DNA of 64,000 nucleotides from Cubamyces lactineus (GCA_022376465.1 JACDTU010000008.1:1426001-1490000), one strand, 5' to 3'; counted from the first letter of the stretch, positions 1 to 12,571 are shown. The notes: generated by a model not told the origin, from the sequence alone. Program-made: numbers and translations.

Positions 1-330
1 TTCTTCTGGCGTTCTTCCCACTCCTGCTTCACTTTCGCGATTTCTTCCGGACTGAGCCCCAGTTTCTTCGCCCCACCGGCACCCACGCCGTCACTACTCG
101 TGCCCACCTGACTCGCGAAGCCCGGATCCGAGAGGTGGGTATCGCAGGTATAGATGAAGTCGACGGTGTTGATGGTGGCGAGCACCGTTGTGGTCGGTTT
201 ATAGCAAACGTAGCAGGGCTTGGATGTGCCCACCGCCTGGGCGCGATCGCGTTTACGTTCTCAGTTGCATATCTCGTTGGACACGCGAATGCGCACGCAC
301 ACGTTTATAGTACAGGTTGGTGAATGACAT
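1..330 (-). CDS. VFA1: VPS4-associated protein 1 (Vfa1-like), N-terminal part, runs off the window
   Basis: Two exons are visible, 301-330 and 1-236, split by a 64-nt intron with a GTGCGT donor; the 3' end lies outside the window. The spliced start reads MSFTNLYYKR, then AVGTSKPCYVCYKPTTTVLA, a Cys-x2-Cys motif typical of the fungal Vfa1 N-terminus. It is followed by VDFIYTCDTHLSDPGF, a second Cys/His pair that probably completes a small zinc-binding module. The tail KKLGLSPEEIAKVKQEWEE is a charged helix. In yeast, Vfa1 binds the AAA ATPase Vps4 and stimulates it in the endosomal ESCRT pathway. That role here is inferred from the family. The ATG at 330 is the first in frame and matches the family start. 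Confidence 0.8.
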
Positions 331-1916
331 GATGGTGTGGAATGAGTTGGGACCAGCGCGATAGGCTTGGAGCTTCGAGCGGGCCCTGAGTCGCGCAGTG
401 AAGACCCACGGTGAAGCAGATGACCCGTTCTTGTCCCACAGGGATCTCTTGCGCAGAGCTAGTATCTTCCGTATAGTCCCGCGGCGGCCTGCTGAGGCTT
501 GCTCAGCAACTCAATTTCGAGCAGCTTCGGGTCCCACACTGTGCGCCTGGGAAGTGGTAGGCGCTACGATTTTATCTGGTGAAACACGCCGATCACCAGG
601 CAAAGTAGGGGTTAAGTGGGGGTGTTGAATAACGTGGTGATGATAACCTCCTTAGAGTTCACTAGCATAAGTAGGAGAAAATACCATCGCTTTGCCCCCA
701 CTGGCGCCTGTCCGAATGCAGCCACAACCCAAATACCTCCAAATAATGTCAACGCCGGGACGCGCCAGCAGCAAACGGACTTGTCGCTTTTCTGTCGTCG
801 ACTACGTACGCCCATATGCATGCATGCCTACCTCTCTAGCTCTCGCCGGAGTCCCGTCGCCCCCATCGCAATGCTCCTTGGCTGGTTTCTCGCTGTCCTG
901 GTATTGCTCGCCTCGTCCTGCTCACTGTCTATGTCGTGATTCTGGTCCTAGACTTGACTGTATTCGCTGAGGCGACCCTTGTTGCTGCGCTAGTGTTGAC
1001 CCCGTCTGTCTGAGCCCCGGCGCTGGCCCTCCGGTACCCTTCTCCCGCTGTGGTCAGTGGGCAATATACAGGATACGCAACTGCTGGCTTCAAACGGCTC
1101 GCCTACGGTGAGCTAGTGCTTAATCTGCCGAGCCCACTTGCCTGCTCTCTTCATGCCTACCCTCCGCTTCGAATTCTCAGTCCGACAGTCCTGCTTTGTG
1201 CCTGTCCCTCTCGGTGTGCCCTCTTGTGAATTACACTATTGCTGGTGTCGCCTACCTGAAGCTGATCTGTCTGGCTCATTGTCTCTTGTCCTGCGCTCTC
1301 CGTGTCTCTCGGCCATCTAGCAACAGTGTCAGCCATGGACTCCTTGGTCGTTCTGACGGTCTCTGGAGCTTAGTGCCACCCACTGTACTGCCCGCTGTGA
1401 CTCCATCTGTGTTTGGGGCTGTTGCTCGTCGATATCTTGTGTTGGTATGGCACTGACATGTACACTTCTGTCTTGTACCATTCTGGCTCTCCCTCGCTCG
1501 TCCTCTAGGCCCCTACGAGTTTCCTGCAGTACTCATACCATGTATTATTAGTCCATAGCGTGTTCATAATACCCAGTATTCAAATGTAGCCAGCGTGAAT
1601 GAACCCCGATGTAGAGCAATAAAGTAGTGAATTATAAGGCCTATTTATGAGGATTTCACCATTATAAAGCAGAGGGAAAGCGACGCAAAAGGTGGGGGTA
1701 GTCATCACTTTGTCCAGCTACGCAAAGGTGGTGATTGTTGCAAAATAAGGTTGAAAAATGTCGCATTGGGATACTGCGTAAATGGTTGAAAATACACCAG
1801 CGCTAAAAATCTCGAACGGATGACTATACACCATAAATGCCTCGAAAATCACTATTTTTACCCCCAAGTTCTTCCTGGTGGTTTCCACCAAGTGTCGGTC
1901 GCACAGAGGGCCAGGA

Positions 1917-2095
1917 GGACCCCCGATTATAGTAGGGCCAGCCATATCAGATTCCGGACAAAACTGGGCCCCCGGAGGGGGGCCCAGCGACATTTTTTCC
2001 GGACAAAATGGCCCAAATTCGACCCCCAACCCACTGTGGGATACCGGACAAAATGCCCCTTGACCTCGCTGAACCTAATGGCATGTCCGGACAAA
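1917..2095 (+). repeat. Left repeat block: 20-bp inverted-repeat arm plus four CCGGACAAA units
   Basis: GGACCCCCGATTATAGTAGG at 1917-1936 recurs as its exact reverse complement at 3017-3036. It is followed by CCGGACAAA at 1954, 1999, 2044 and 2087, a spacing of 45, 45 and 43 bases. No coding frame explains the periodicity. It may be the edge of a degenerate non-autonomous element. The class cannot be named from one window. Confidence 0.65.
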
Positions 2096-2531
2096 TATCC
2101 CGGTCCGGCTGGACGAGCGCGCCTAATCTGAGGCTACCAGCTGCATCGGCTTGTCGTGAAGTATATATCTGTACTACTACTAGTCTACTTATCAAACGGT
2201 CTTATGCATGTAAACCACTGTTAGAAAGCCATAGTCCAAGCTAAGAGGGCCTCTAGGAGTCTTTGTATTGACTAGATCTAACATGTAAACACCACACATA
2301 CTATGTGTTGTGGTCAGCCGTAGTCAGCCCTCTCGATTCCTGTCTCAAACCGTGCTGCATACGTCGACGTTCGCAACACTGCAGGCTATGGACACCATAA
2401 TTCTGCTTGATGATATTGATCTCCTTGGTCAGTACTAGTGGAAAGAGTCAGAGTGGATTCGACAGAAGAAGACCTACCCTGCTGCTCAAACACCCTCTGT
2501 TGTCCTCGCACTCATCTCCGGGGAGTGCTGA

Positions 2532-2726
2532 TCGGCGTACACTGACTCTTTGACTCTTGACATCAACCCCGACACTCTGCTCCTTCTCACGCAATTGCAG
2601 AAACCAGACGTCTTAGGTAGGCTCGCAGTCGCTACGAAGGCACTTCGAAACCTCCGCCGGAAGAGCCGCAGCCGTAAACGCGACATGGATGGTGGTGAAG
2701 ATTCGGGCTCCGAGGATGACAGATAG
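2532..2726 (+). pseudogene. Possible coding relic, C-terminal-like open frame inside the inverted-repeat interval
   Basis: An open frame of 64 codons ends at TAG 2724-2726. It has a Leu-rich segment (DTLLLLTQLQKPDVLGRLAV) and a basic-then-acidic tail (RKSRSRKRDMDGGEDSGSE). That composition resembles a real protein C-terminus more than random frame. No start codon or clear splice partner was found: a TGA directly precedes it, and an upstream open piece (MDTIILLDDIDLL near 2388) cannot be joined in frame with confidence. The family is not recognised. Confidence 0.25.
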
Positions 2727-2896
2727 ACAGTTGTTGAGGCCGACGACTTAGAGAGATGTACATAGAATGGGAGACTCTACTACTAGTAGTGGTTTCTTAC
2801 TAGCTAGATATGCGTTGCGGACAATCTAGACGGGGAACGCAACCTACATCATGCGTTCCGGACGTTTTTATGACTTTGCTAACCTATATCCCAGGT

Positions 2897-3036
2897 CCGG
2901 ACAAACGGCCGCCGAAGGCGGCCGAACCGAGATTTTTTCCGGACATTCGGTGGCCAAAATGGCCAAATTTTCGCGGACATTTGCGACTAAATCTTGAGGG
3001 GAATGATTTAGGTTCACCTACTATAATCGGGGGTCC
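2897..3036 (-). repeat. Right repeat block: matching inverted-repeat arm with CCGGACA units
   Basis: CCTACTATAATCGGGGGTCC at 3017-3036 is the perfect reverse complement of the arm at 1917-1936. Inside it lie CCGGACAAA at 2897, CCGGACA at 2939 and GCGGACA at 2973. These units keep the same plus-strand orientation as in the left block, although the terminal arms are inverted. The two blocks are therefore not simple mirror images. Confidence 0.6.
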
Positions 3037-3088
3037 TGTCCCAGGAGTGCAGCGGCGGATGAGATTGATCAAGTGATAAAGCGGGTGA

Positions 3089-4969
<1,881 letters not shown>

Positions 4970-5226
4970 GCGGCGACGTCATGTCTCCACGGACAGGATA
5001 TGTACTTCTGGGGGTGCGCTCGAAGTAGAAGGATCGAACGAAAGGTGTATTAGGAGGAACAGAAGAACCTGCACTGTATCACTTACGTTTCTCGAATATG
5101 ACATATGTTCACTGAGCATGATAGTCCGTACGGCATAGAATGCCAGTGTCGTGTTCCGATCCAGGCGTAATATTCGTTAGGCATTCCGTACAGAAGAAGC
5201 AGAGGACAAGATGTACAGTAATAAGA

Positions 5227-6963
5227 TTACACAGCCCGATCTACCATATGTCGCACCGCGCCCTGGTGCCCAAGGATCGCTTTCCACAGGCCCCGCAGAG
5301 CATTTACGACCTCCTTCCGGCGCATGCCACTCCTGCGCCAGCCAGCTTTGAGCACCGCGAGGAAGCAGAGCACAAACGAGATATCGAGAAACAGTCGCCG
5401 TATCACGACGAAGGCGGGGGAGCGGTTCTCGCTGCTCGCGAGGAACGCGGCGAGCTGGCGGAAGAGGCTGAAGATTCGCGCGAGTGGACGGAGCACGAGC
5501 GACCACATGCCCATGTCGTCGATGTCCCACCGGATGACGTCTTGTCGGCCACCAAGTGGTGACCCACGGCCTGCGATAAGCCCTGGAGAGCGGGGTCCTG
5601 AGGGAGAAAGGGAGGAATTTGAGTGATGTAGGAGCCCTTCGAGCGTCTCCAGTCTTTCAGTGATCGCGGCGAGGTGGACTTGGACACTCTCCACGGCACG
5701 TTCGAGGAGGGGAAGAGATGCAGGACGCGGGGGTACTCCGGCAGCGAGTGAGTAGGGGCGGTACTGAGGTTGACTTGCTGGACGGTAACCAACTCGCGGG
5801 TAGCCTTGTGAAGAGGTCCCAGGATCCGTAGGTGGCGAGCGGGGTATTTGATCGGGATAAGAGACTGATGTTGTTGGATAGGCGGAGGTGGGTATCGACG
5901 TGGCGGACTCCGCAAACGCAGACTGGGTCTGGAAACCAGGATGAGGTTGAGCGGCGGGTACGGTCATGGGTACAGGTGGAGACGATGGCGCGAGCAGAGA
6001 GCCGGCCATCGGAGTACGGTAGCGGCGTGACGAGAGGGAAGACTGAGGCCGTTGGAATTGGCCTGAAATTTGTTGTGAGGCGGCGATCGCTTCAGGGACA
6101 ACGTCTGCGGCCTCCCCTTCCTCGTCCGTGGTGCTCTCATCAATCTCAGACTCGGGCATATCGAGGCCCTCGGGCTGTGATGGGTGTGGCACGCGAGCTT
6201 GAGCTGACAGGTACTCAGAAGGCCGTTGGGTGATCTCAGGAAATTCGTCGGAGACTGATGAGCCTGACGAGGTGGACCTGGGTGGTTTGGAGGAGACACC
6301 TAGAGTGTACAGTATATAAGTATCGGAAGGGCCAAGCAACATGCGTCAAGATGCTCACCGCTCATGACCAGATTTGAAGGATCGCCGTTATATGATTCCA
6401 GCTCCCGCACTAAGTCCCTTGCCACAGTCTTGTCGGGGTACTTCCGTAAGACCTGTTGGCCCGAGTCGTGTTGGTGACATGACCGAACAAGTTGAATGCA
6501 CGCTGACCTTCATCAACGCCTCTACATACAACCATTTCGCCTCATACGGGTCAAGATCCTTGTGCTTCGCCCATGCATCCCTGCTGCACGTGAGCATGTG
6601 ATTCTGATTACAGACAACCAGATGCCCGCTCCTCACCATTTAGCCCTCCCCAACATGTCCCAGACACTGGGACGAGGTCCTTGGACGTTACCAACAGTAG
6701 CTGATGAATGACATGGTTGGAGTCGTTGTCAGAATCGGCAGTGTTCGATGGCTATTGAGGAGGGCATGTAGTCACCTTGTTTGTACAAGCTGTAGACCAT
6801 GGTAAGCACTCGTATACATGTCCAGAGTGAAAATAACACACCTATACATGTTCAGCTTGTCCTCATACCCCGTTTGGATGGGCCCTGTCTTCGGGAGGCT
6901 CTGCACAATCTCGACGGCACGGTCGAATTGTGCATCAATGAGCTGGCGGGAGTCCATGTCCAT
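5227..6963 (-). CDS. Acyl-CoA-binding domain protein with C-terminal membrane segment (ACBD5/Atg37-like)
   Basis: Six exons in coding order, 6842-6963, 6776-6789, 6637-6700, 6508-6580, 6359-6452 and 5227-6299, give about 479 residues. Residues 1-110 form an acyl-CoA-binding domain: RQLIDAQFDRAVEIVQSLPK, MYSLYKQAT, RAKWDAWAKH and WLYVEALMKVL. A long Ser/Pro-rich disordered middle follows, then a short coiled-coil-prone stretch (HLAAITERLETLEGLL). Near the C-terminus is a hydrophobic helix (LFLDISFVLCFLAVL) with a basic tail. This order, N-terminal binding domain and C-terminal anchor, is that of ACBD5/Atg37 proteins of peroxisomes, so a peroxisomal role is inferred. Exon 2 is only 14 nt, but it is needed to rebuild the invariant YSLYKQA motif. 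The start could instead be the Met two codons downstream. Confidence 0.88.
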
Positions 6964-7443
6964 CTCGCATGAATGCGCAAGCTCGGAGAACTATGGCCCA
7001 AGACTGCCAACTTAGACGATGAGAGGATCAGAAAGTGTGGTGCGGTTGAGCGAGAGGAGGGCTGAACCGCTGGGGAAGTCGTATGACGAGGTCGGGACGG
7101 TAAGTGAGAGAAGCCGCCACAGCGGACGAGTTGCCGCATTGGGCCGGCGTTCTCACGTATGTTTGCAGTTTCAATAACACGCACATCTTTCGCACGTTCT
7201 GCACAATCATCACACGAGCATGCGGCTGCATCCGCAATGCAAGGAGATCTTGTTGACACAGAAACGTTCGGGACACCGGGCTGCTCTTTACAAATTAGCC
7301 TACTGGGACGACGCCGACGCTGAGCATAGGGAAAGTGTCAAACGGTGTGCTTCATGAGTTATGACCAAATGGTGTGCCAGAGTAGGATTATAAGAGTGAT
7401 GTACAATGGGTGGAGCAAAAGCGAACGTGGTGAGGTAGAGGTA
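6964..7443. other. Intergenic: upstream region of the acyl-CoA-binding gene and 3' flank of mS34
   Basis: This 480-base stretch contains short overlapping frames but nothing recognisable. It should hold the promoter of the minus-strand acyl-CoA-binding gene and the 3' UTR of the mS34 gene. Confidence 0.5.
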
Positions 7444-7869
7444 TCATGACGAAGGCTTGGGTAGAGGCTTGAATCCTGGCTTCACTCGAGACTCTCCGAC
7501 GGCCCATCTGTACTTCAGCCCCCCAGGAATCTTTTCATCACGTTCGCTCACGCGTTTTCCTAGACAATAAGAACCGCGTCAGGCATGCATTCAAGGGCTA
7601 TAGATACTACCTCATTGCATACCTTTCCAAACGAGCACGCCCCATGCCTTCCCGTGCTTGCCTTCGCACTTCAGCTTCGTCCGTGTAACCTCCCAGTAGC
7701 TGCCCTCAATCCCTTTGGCGCCCCACCGTGTCTGGTAGACCCTTTGTCCGATGCCATCTTGTGGGTAACGCGACAGAACCTCGTAAAGGTTGCCAGGAAG
7801 CGTGGAAAGCGAAGGCGGGAGTTGCGAAGGGAGGAGTTTGCGCAGAGCGGCCTGCACTGTAGTCGCCAT
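7444..7869 (-). CDS. Mitochondrial small-subunit ribosomal protein mS34-like
   Basis: Two exons, 7623-7869 and 7444-7559, joined across a GTATGC...CTAG intron, encode 120 residues. The core LYEVLSRYPQDGIGQRVYQ, followed by SYWEVTRTKLKCEGKHGKAW and GVLVWKGKR, parallels animal mS34 (family pattern: G.GR.V, W.xTR, HGKAWG and a following F/WKG). The protein is a component of the mitochondrial ribosome small subunit. The N-terminus (MATTVQAALRKLLPS) is short and compatible with a mitochondrial presequence. The gene is head to head with the GatC-like gene. Identification rests on motif recall, not a search. Confidence 0.72.
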
Positions 7870-8098
7870 CGTGGTGTATGCGACTTAAGAATATGAGGCT
7901 GTTACGGCGTCCTAAGAGGGCGTATATCCCAGATGCGGGCGGTGAGCGAAGGGGACAGCGAGAGAGGTAGACGGTGAGGTGGTGGACGCGGAAAGACCGT
8001 CAATGCCCAATCCGGAAATTTGGATCTCGACCACCGTGGCGGCAGTGGCAGCGGCAGTTCGGCGCGCACGCTCACTTCAGTCCCCCACCACCATCCCT

Positions 8099-8590
8099 AT
8101 GCTCAGCCTCCGGCGATGTATTCTGTCGACACTCGTGCGGTCTAGTAGCAGCGTCCGCAGACAACTCAAATCTACCTTGACGGAGGTCGACGCGAGTGGC
8201 ATTCCCCTCAAACCGACATGGTCGGTAAACGAACTATTGTCGTCTTACCCTCGCCCGACGATCACACCAGCCATGCTCAAGCGACTGCATGAGTTGTCTG
8301 CCCTACTTCCACCGGAAGAGGGTACTCTGGAACACACAAAGCTCACAGAGGAAGTTGAGGATCTTGTCAAACTGGTAGAGGCCGTCAAGTTGGTCGACGT
8401 CGGGGAAGTGGCTGAAGACGGGGTGCCGGACGGTCGCATCTGGGCAAAGGGAGAGGGTATCAATCTGAAGGCGGTACCCCATGACGATGCCGTGGACTCG
8501 GAGGCTGCTGGCGGTCGTGCCTTGCTTGCACATGCGTCGCGCACCATGGACGGATTTTACGTTGTCGAAACGGACAAGCCTCGGAATTGA
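8099..8590 (+). CDS. Glutamyl-tRNA(Gln) amidotransferase subunit C-like, mitochondrial
   Basis: A single exon with the preferred start at 8099 gives 163 residues. That start yields MLSLRRCILSTLVRSSSSVR, a basic, hydroxylated, acid-free N-terminus typical of a mitochondrial presequence. An in-frame upstream ATG at 7979 would add 40 residues. The body TITPAMLKRLHELSALLPPE, then KLTEEVEDLVKLVEAVKLVD, has the two-helix pattern of GatC. GatC stabilises the GatA/GatB complex that converts Glu-tRNA(Gln) to Gln-tRNA(Gln) in mitochondria. The helical pattern is short, so confidence is moderate. The C-terminus (GFYVVETDKPRN) is complete. Confidence 0.7.
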   Translation: MLSLRRCILSTLVRSSSSVRRQLKSTLTEVDASGIPLKPTWSVNELLSSYPRPTITPAMLKRLHELSALLPPEEGTLEHTKLTEEVEDLVKLVEAVKLVDVGEVAEDGVPDGRIWAKGEGINLKAVPHDDAVDSEAAGGRALLAHASRTMDGFYVVETDKPRN

Positions 8591-9455
8591 GTGTACGTCT
8601 CGACGAAGGTACGACCACATGGATCGAGAGCTGTTCTTCAAGCTGATACGAGAATGCGTCGTGATAGCTAGATATATCCCTGCCGAGGAATGCGTTGTCA
8701 TGAGGGTTCCACGTACCACTACACTGGTTCTGTGCCGACTCCGCGGAGACCTTGCGTTCTCTATATGCAGTCAATCTACCGGCCATCCTTAGAATGACAA
8801 CGTTCCGCATATAACTCTTCCGTGTGCGACTGTGAGTAACATCGGGCATCACTCCAGAGTCCATGGATGGCTCATTTGACAACGTCTTGGGTTTCGTTCG
8901 CAGCTCATGATTCACATCGCATCCGTACTGGATCTATGGCTGTATAGCTCATGCAACATGAATCGGACTGCAAAATGTCGTATGAGCCATCTGGGTTAGG
9001 TCAGGACAGACCAGGCTCATCTCATCCCGGATTGGCTTGCTCCTCTCACGCACCGCGAGAATGACGGCCTACACTCGTGACAAGACACATGAGGCCACAA
9101 GTCTTCTTCAACCCGGAGAGCGTGTCATGACCCTACTCAGCGCCTCGATACCAGAATACCAGCGGTCCAAATCGCTATCCAAGAGGCTCATATGCCCTCC
9201 GGAGTCTGTCCTTGCAGGTCCACGTCATGACAGTACCTTCTCTCGGACAATCATTGGACGATTGGACGAGTGTCAGCTTCCAATCCTTCGCTACTTGTTG
9301 AGTCTGACGCTGCGATATGGTGGTTCCGATAGCGGTGCCAGCAGACATGAGCTTGAGAGGCGGCTACGTGGCCTATAAAAGCGCACGCACAACGTCATTC
9401 CTTTGCGCAGACTTACCAATTTTTCAAAACCTCAGAGTCAGTCTAACTGATCGCT
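8591..9455. other. Intergenic region upstream of metalloprotease 1
   Basis: No credible gene is seen in this 865-base stretch. It contains the GatC-like 3' flank, and a TATAAAA box at 9374-9380 that belongs to the following metalloprotease. Confidence 0.5.
9374..9380 (+). promoter_or_regulatory. TATA box of metalloprotease 1
   Basis: TATAAAA lies 76 bases upstream of the ATG at 9456. The paralogue has a TATATAAG at nearly the same distance (11380, ATG 11457), which supports a conserved core promoter. Confidence 0.55.
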
Positions 9456-10716
9456 ATGCGACCCTCCGCTTTGGTCTCTGTCTTGCTATCATGCGTCTCA
9501 GTCGTGTTGGGTGGACCAGCAGTGACGACCAGGTAGGCAGGCTTATCAAAGGCCCACCGCTTTCCCACTGAACGACATCGCCACGCAGAACCTGCGGGAC
9601 GGTAATATCCGAGGAGAAACTCCTTGCCCACGAGCTTCACTTCCAAGCCAACAAGGTTGCCAAGGACATTACGTTGAACACGACTTCCCCTGTCAGCGTA
9701 AACCTCTACTGGCATGTAGTAAGCCAGGTACGTGCGTCGCATCGATGTGTGACTAGCATGATGATGCTAAGATATCCCTGCGCAGGACACCACTCTCGAA
9801 GGGGGAAATATTCCGCACGTATTCCCAACCCATCCTTTCGAATGCTATCTAAGTCGTGTAACAATCATACAGAGACTCCATGATAGCGGACCAAATCACC
9901 GTGCTCAATGAGGACTATGCTCCCTCTGGCATACAGTTTGTCCTCCAGGAGACAACTCGTACGACCAACTGGTACTGGTTCAACGAGGCCGGCCCCAACT
10001 CGGATGCTCAGACGCAGATGAAGCAACAGGTATGTACCTGTTCAAACTGCAATTTGTATCACGTCACTCATATTGGCAATAGCTTCGGCAGGGAGGTGTT
10101 GCCGACTTCAACGTCTACACCGTCGGGCAAGTGTGCAGTGTGCATGACAGCAGAAGTTACTAGCTGACAAATGTGTCCCAACACATAGCTTCACCGACTC
10201 CGCCTTCCTCGGTCTACTCGGGTACTCAACGTTCCCAGCTGACTACGAAGGCGATCCGACAGACGACGGGTCTGTCATTCTGTTCTCGTCCCTTCCGGGA
10301 GGTAGTACGGCAAACTTCAACGAGGGCAAGGTACGCTGAGATGATATCTGGAACCGTCTTCTGTCCCGCTGATGTCCATTCACCGGCAGACTTTGACTCA
10401 CGAGGCTGGTCATTGGGTCGGTCTGTACCACACCTTTCAAGGAGGTTGTGATGGAACTGGGGACATGGTTGACGACACTCCGGCCGAAGCGTCCCCTGCC
10501 AGCGGGTGTCCAACTGGCCGTGACACGTGTACCAGCCCGGGCGTCGACCCGATACACAACTACATGGACTACTCTGACGACAGGTAATTGAAATTCACGA
10601 TATAACCTGACATTTTACTTACTGACCACTTCCATAGCTGCATGAACCAGTTCACACCCGGCCAGAGTGCTCGCATGGCGGACCAGCTCCGCACTTACCG
10701 AGGCATCGACATATGA
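9456..10716 (+). CDS. Secreted zinc metalloprotease, M43 (pappalysin-like) family, copy 1
   Basis: Eight exons (9456-9532, 9589-9727, 9786-9814, 9873-10029, 10083-10126, 10189-10330, 10390-10583, 10638-10716) encode about 286 residues. The N-terminus [20 protein letters not shown] is a signal peptide. The active site [15 protein letters not shown] matches HExxHxxGxxH: three zinc-binding His plus the catalytic Glu. It is followed by the M43-type Cys-rich stretch (GCPTGRDTC) and the Met-turn [12 protein letters not shown]. Such enzymes are secreted endopeptidases for extracellular protein use. Introns 3 (9815) and 5 (10127) begin with GC instead of GT, at positions fixed by comparison with copy 2. 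No inactivating change is seen, so the gene looks functional. Confidence 0.88.
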
Positions 10717-11456
10717 GCATATTACTTCGCGTTCATGCTGTCGCCGACAGTGACGAGTTATCGTGTTCGTAATACTCGTACCGTTGTTCGCCACGTTGTC
10801 CCAATGTCCATTTGACCGTGCGCTTGCTGTTCGGCGAGCGTGTAATGCCATCGCATGTGAGTCGAGGTCATCCTTCCGGCAATTCTATGGCGGGGATGCT
10901 CGAGCTAGGATCGGAAGCGTTGAAGGCGTGAAGACGCTTGTGGCAATGCTATGCCATGGATTCGATGCGGCACGTTCAAGTCCCGACACACCACGAGGCT
11001 CACTCTTGGCATCACTTACTATCTGCTCTTGTGTTCAGTTTTGCGCCGTGATAAGCCCAAAGACCAGATGGCTCATATGCTTGGTAGAAAACCATGGGAT
11101 CCTCGACAGTGTCCACCTAACGATCCATCGTCGTGAAGCCAGCATGAGATGCTCTGCGAGACGTCATGTGCTGCGCTTTTCGAAGTGTGTTCAGTCGCCT
11201 TGTTGCTTCCTCCGCCATGCCACGAGTCGGTGAAGCATCTGTTGATCCCGAAAAAACCATGTGGTAACTGGAGGTCATTCAGCTTCGCGATAGGCAGTGA
11301 GCCTTGGCAGCCAACTTCTTCCTTTCGCAATGACTTGTCCGTGTACAGGACGTTGGTTGGCAAGCGGCATCGAGGCTGGTATATAAGGGGACTTAGAGCT
11401 GCATATACGCTCACCAAACGGCAGTCTTCATCTTCGTTGCTCTCCTTGTGTTCAAC
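10717..11456. other. Intergenic region between the two metalloprotease genes
   Basis: There is no recognisable gene in these 740 bases. The right end carries the promoter of copy 2, including TATATAAG at 11380-11387. Confidence 0.5.
11380..11387 (+). promoter_or_regulatory. TATA box of metalloprotease 2
   Basis: TATATAAG lies 77 bases upstream of the ATG at 11457, equivalent to the box in front of copy 1. Confidence 0.55.
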
Positions 11457-12571
11457 ATGTTCAAGTTCTGCTCCGTCTTCGCGCTGCTCCTGGCTGCCAC
11501 GACCGCCGTATTGGGCACCCCGGTCTCCAACCATACCATCACCGGGAGGTAGGCGGCAGGCTCTCTACCTGTACAATGCCTCAGGGCTTACGATTCTTCT
11601 ACATTGCAGGACATGCGGGAGCACCGTCACCGAGGAGAAGATGCGGGCGAACGAGGCGCACTTCCTCGCTAACATGGTGCCGCCGCCCGCCTTCAAGACT
11701 GACGCGGCCGCCGCCGCTACAGTCTCAGTCTACTTCCATGTCATCAGCAAGGACTCTACTCCCCAAGGCGGTAACATTCCGTACGTATCGTTCTCAACTG
11801 ATAAGAGAGCTGCCTTATTGAACCATCAGCTTGTGCTCTTCAGTGACTCGATGATCGCCGACCAGATCTCCGTGCTCAACGAAGACTACGCGCCCTCCGG
11901 ACTTTCTTTCGTCCTCGCGGGCACGACGCGCACCGTGAACTCCCAGTGGTTCAACCAGGTCGGACCTGAATCGTCGCTGCAGATGACGATGAAGCGCCAG
12001 CTGCGGACAGGCGGAGCCGCGGCGCTGAACGTGTACACTGTCGGATTCGTCTCGGGATCGGGTGAGGGCCTGCTCGGGTATTCGACCTTCCCCTCTGACT
12101 ATGCGAGCAACCCGACCGACGACGGCTGCGTCATCCTCTTCTCCTCCCTCCCTGGCGGCAGCACGGCCCGCTTCAACGAGGGCAAGGTAGGGCTTGTCCG
12201 AACGGCGCCGGAAGATAGTGACTGACGACGAGCCTCTCTCATAGACTTTGACACACGAGGCGGGTCATTGGGTCGGTCTCTACCACACTTTCCAGGGTGG
12301 GTGCAGTGGCTCCGGCGATATGGTCTCCGATACACCCCCGGAGGCGTCGCCCGCCAGCGGCTGCCCCACTGGCCGCGACACTTGCAGCGGCGGGGGCGTT
12401 GACCCCATTCACAACTACATGGATTACTCCGACGATAGGTGCGCTTTCTTCATGTCTGGGAGGTAATCACATTGTTGATAATACATGGGCAGCTGCATGA
12501 ATCAGTTTACCGCAGGCCAGAGCTCGCGCATGGCGGCGCAACTTCGCACCTACCGTGGCATTAAGATCTAA
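11457..12571 (+). CDS. Secreted zinc metalloprotease, M43 (pappalysin-like) family, copy 2
   Basis: Five exons (11457-11548, 11610-11780, 11844-12186, 12245-12438, 12493-12571) encode about 292 residues. A signal peptide ([20 protein letters not shown]) is followed by a short propeptide-like region and the domain with [16 protein letters not shown] (HExxHxxGxxH) and HNYMDYSDD. It aligns with copy 1 along its whole length: [17 protein letters not shown] here, [17 protein letters not shown] there. It lacks three introns that copy 1 has. Both are on the same strand with a 740-base gap, a plain tandem duplication. The two enzymes probably have the same extracellular proteolytic role with different expression or specificity. 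That last point is inference. Confidence 0.9.
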
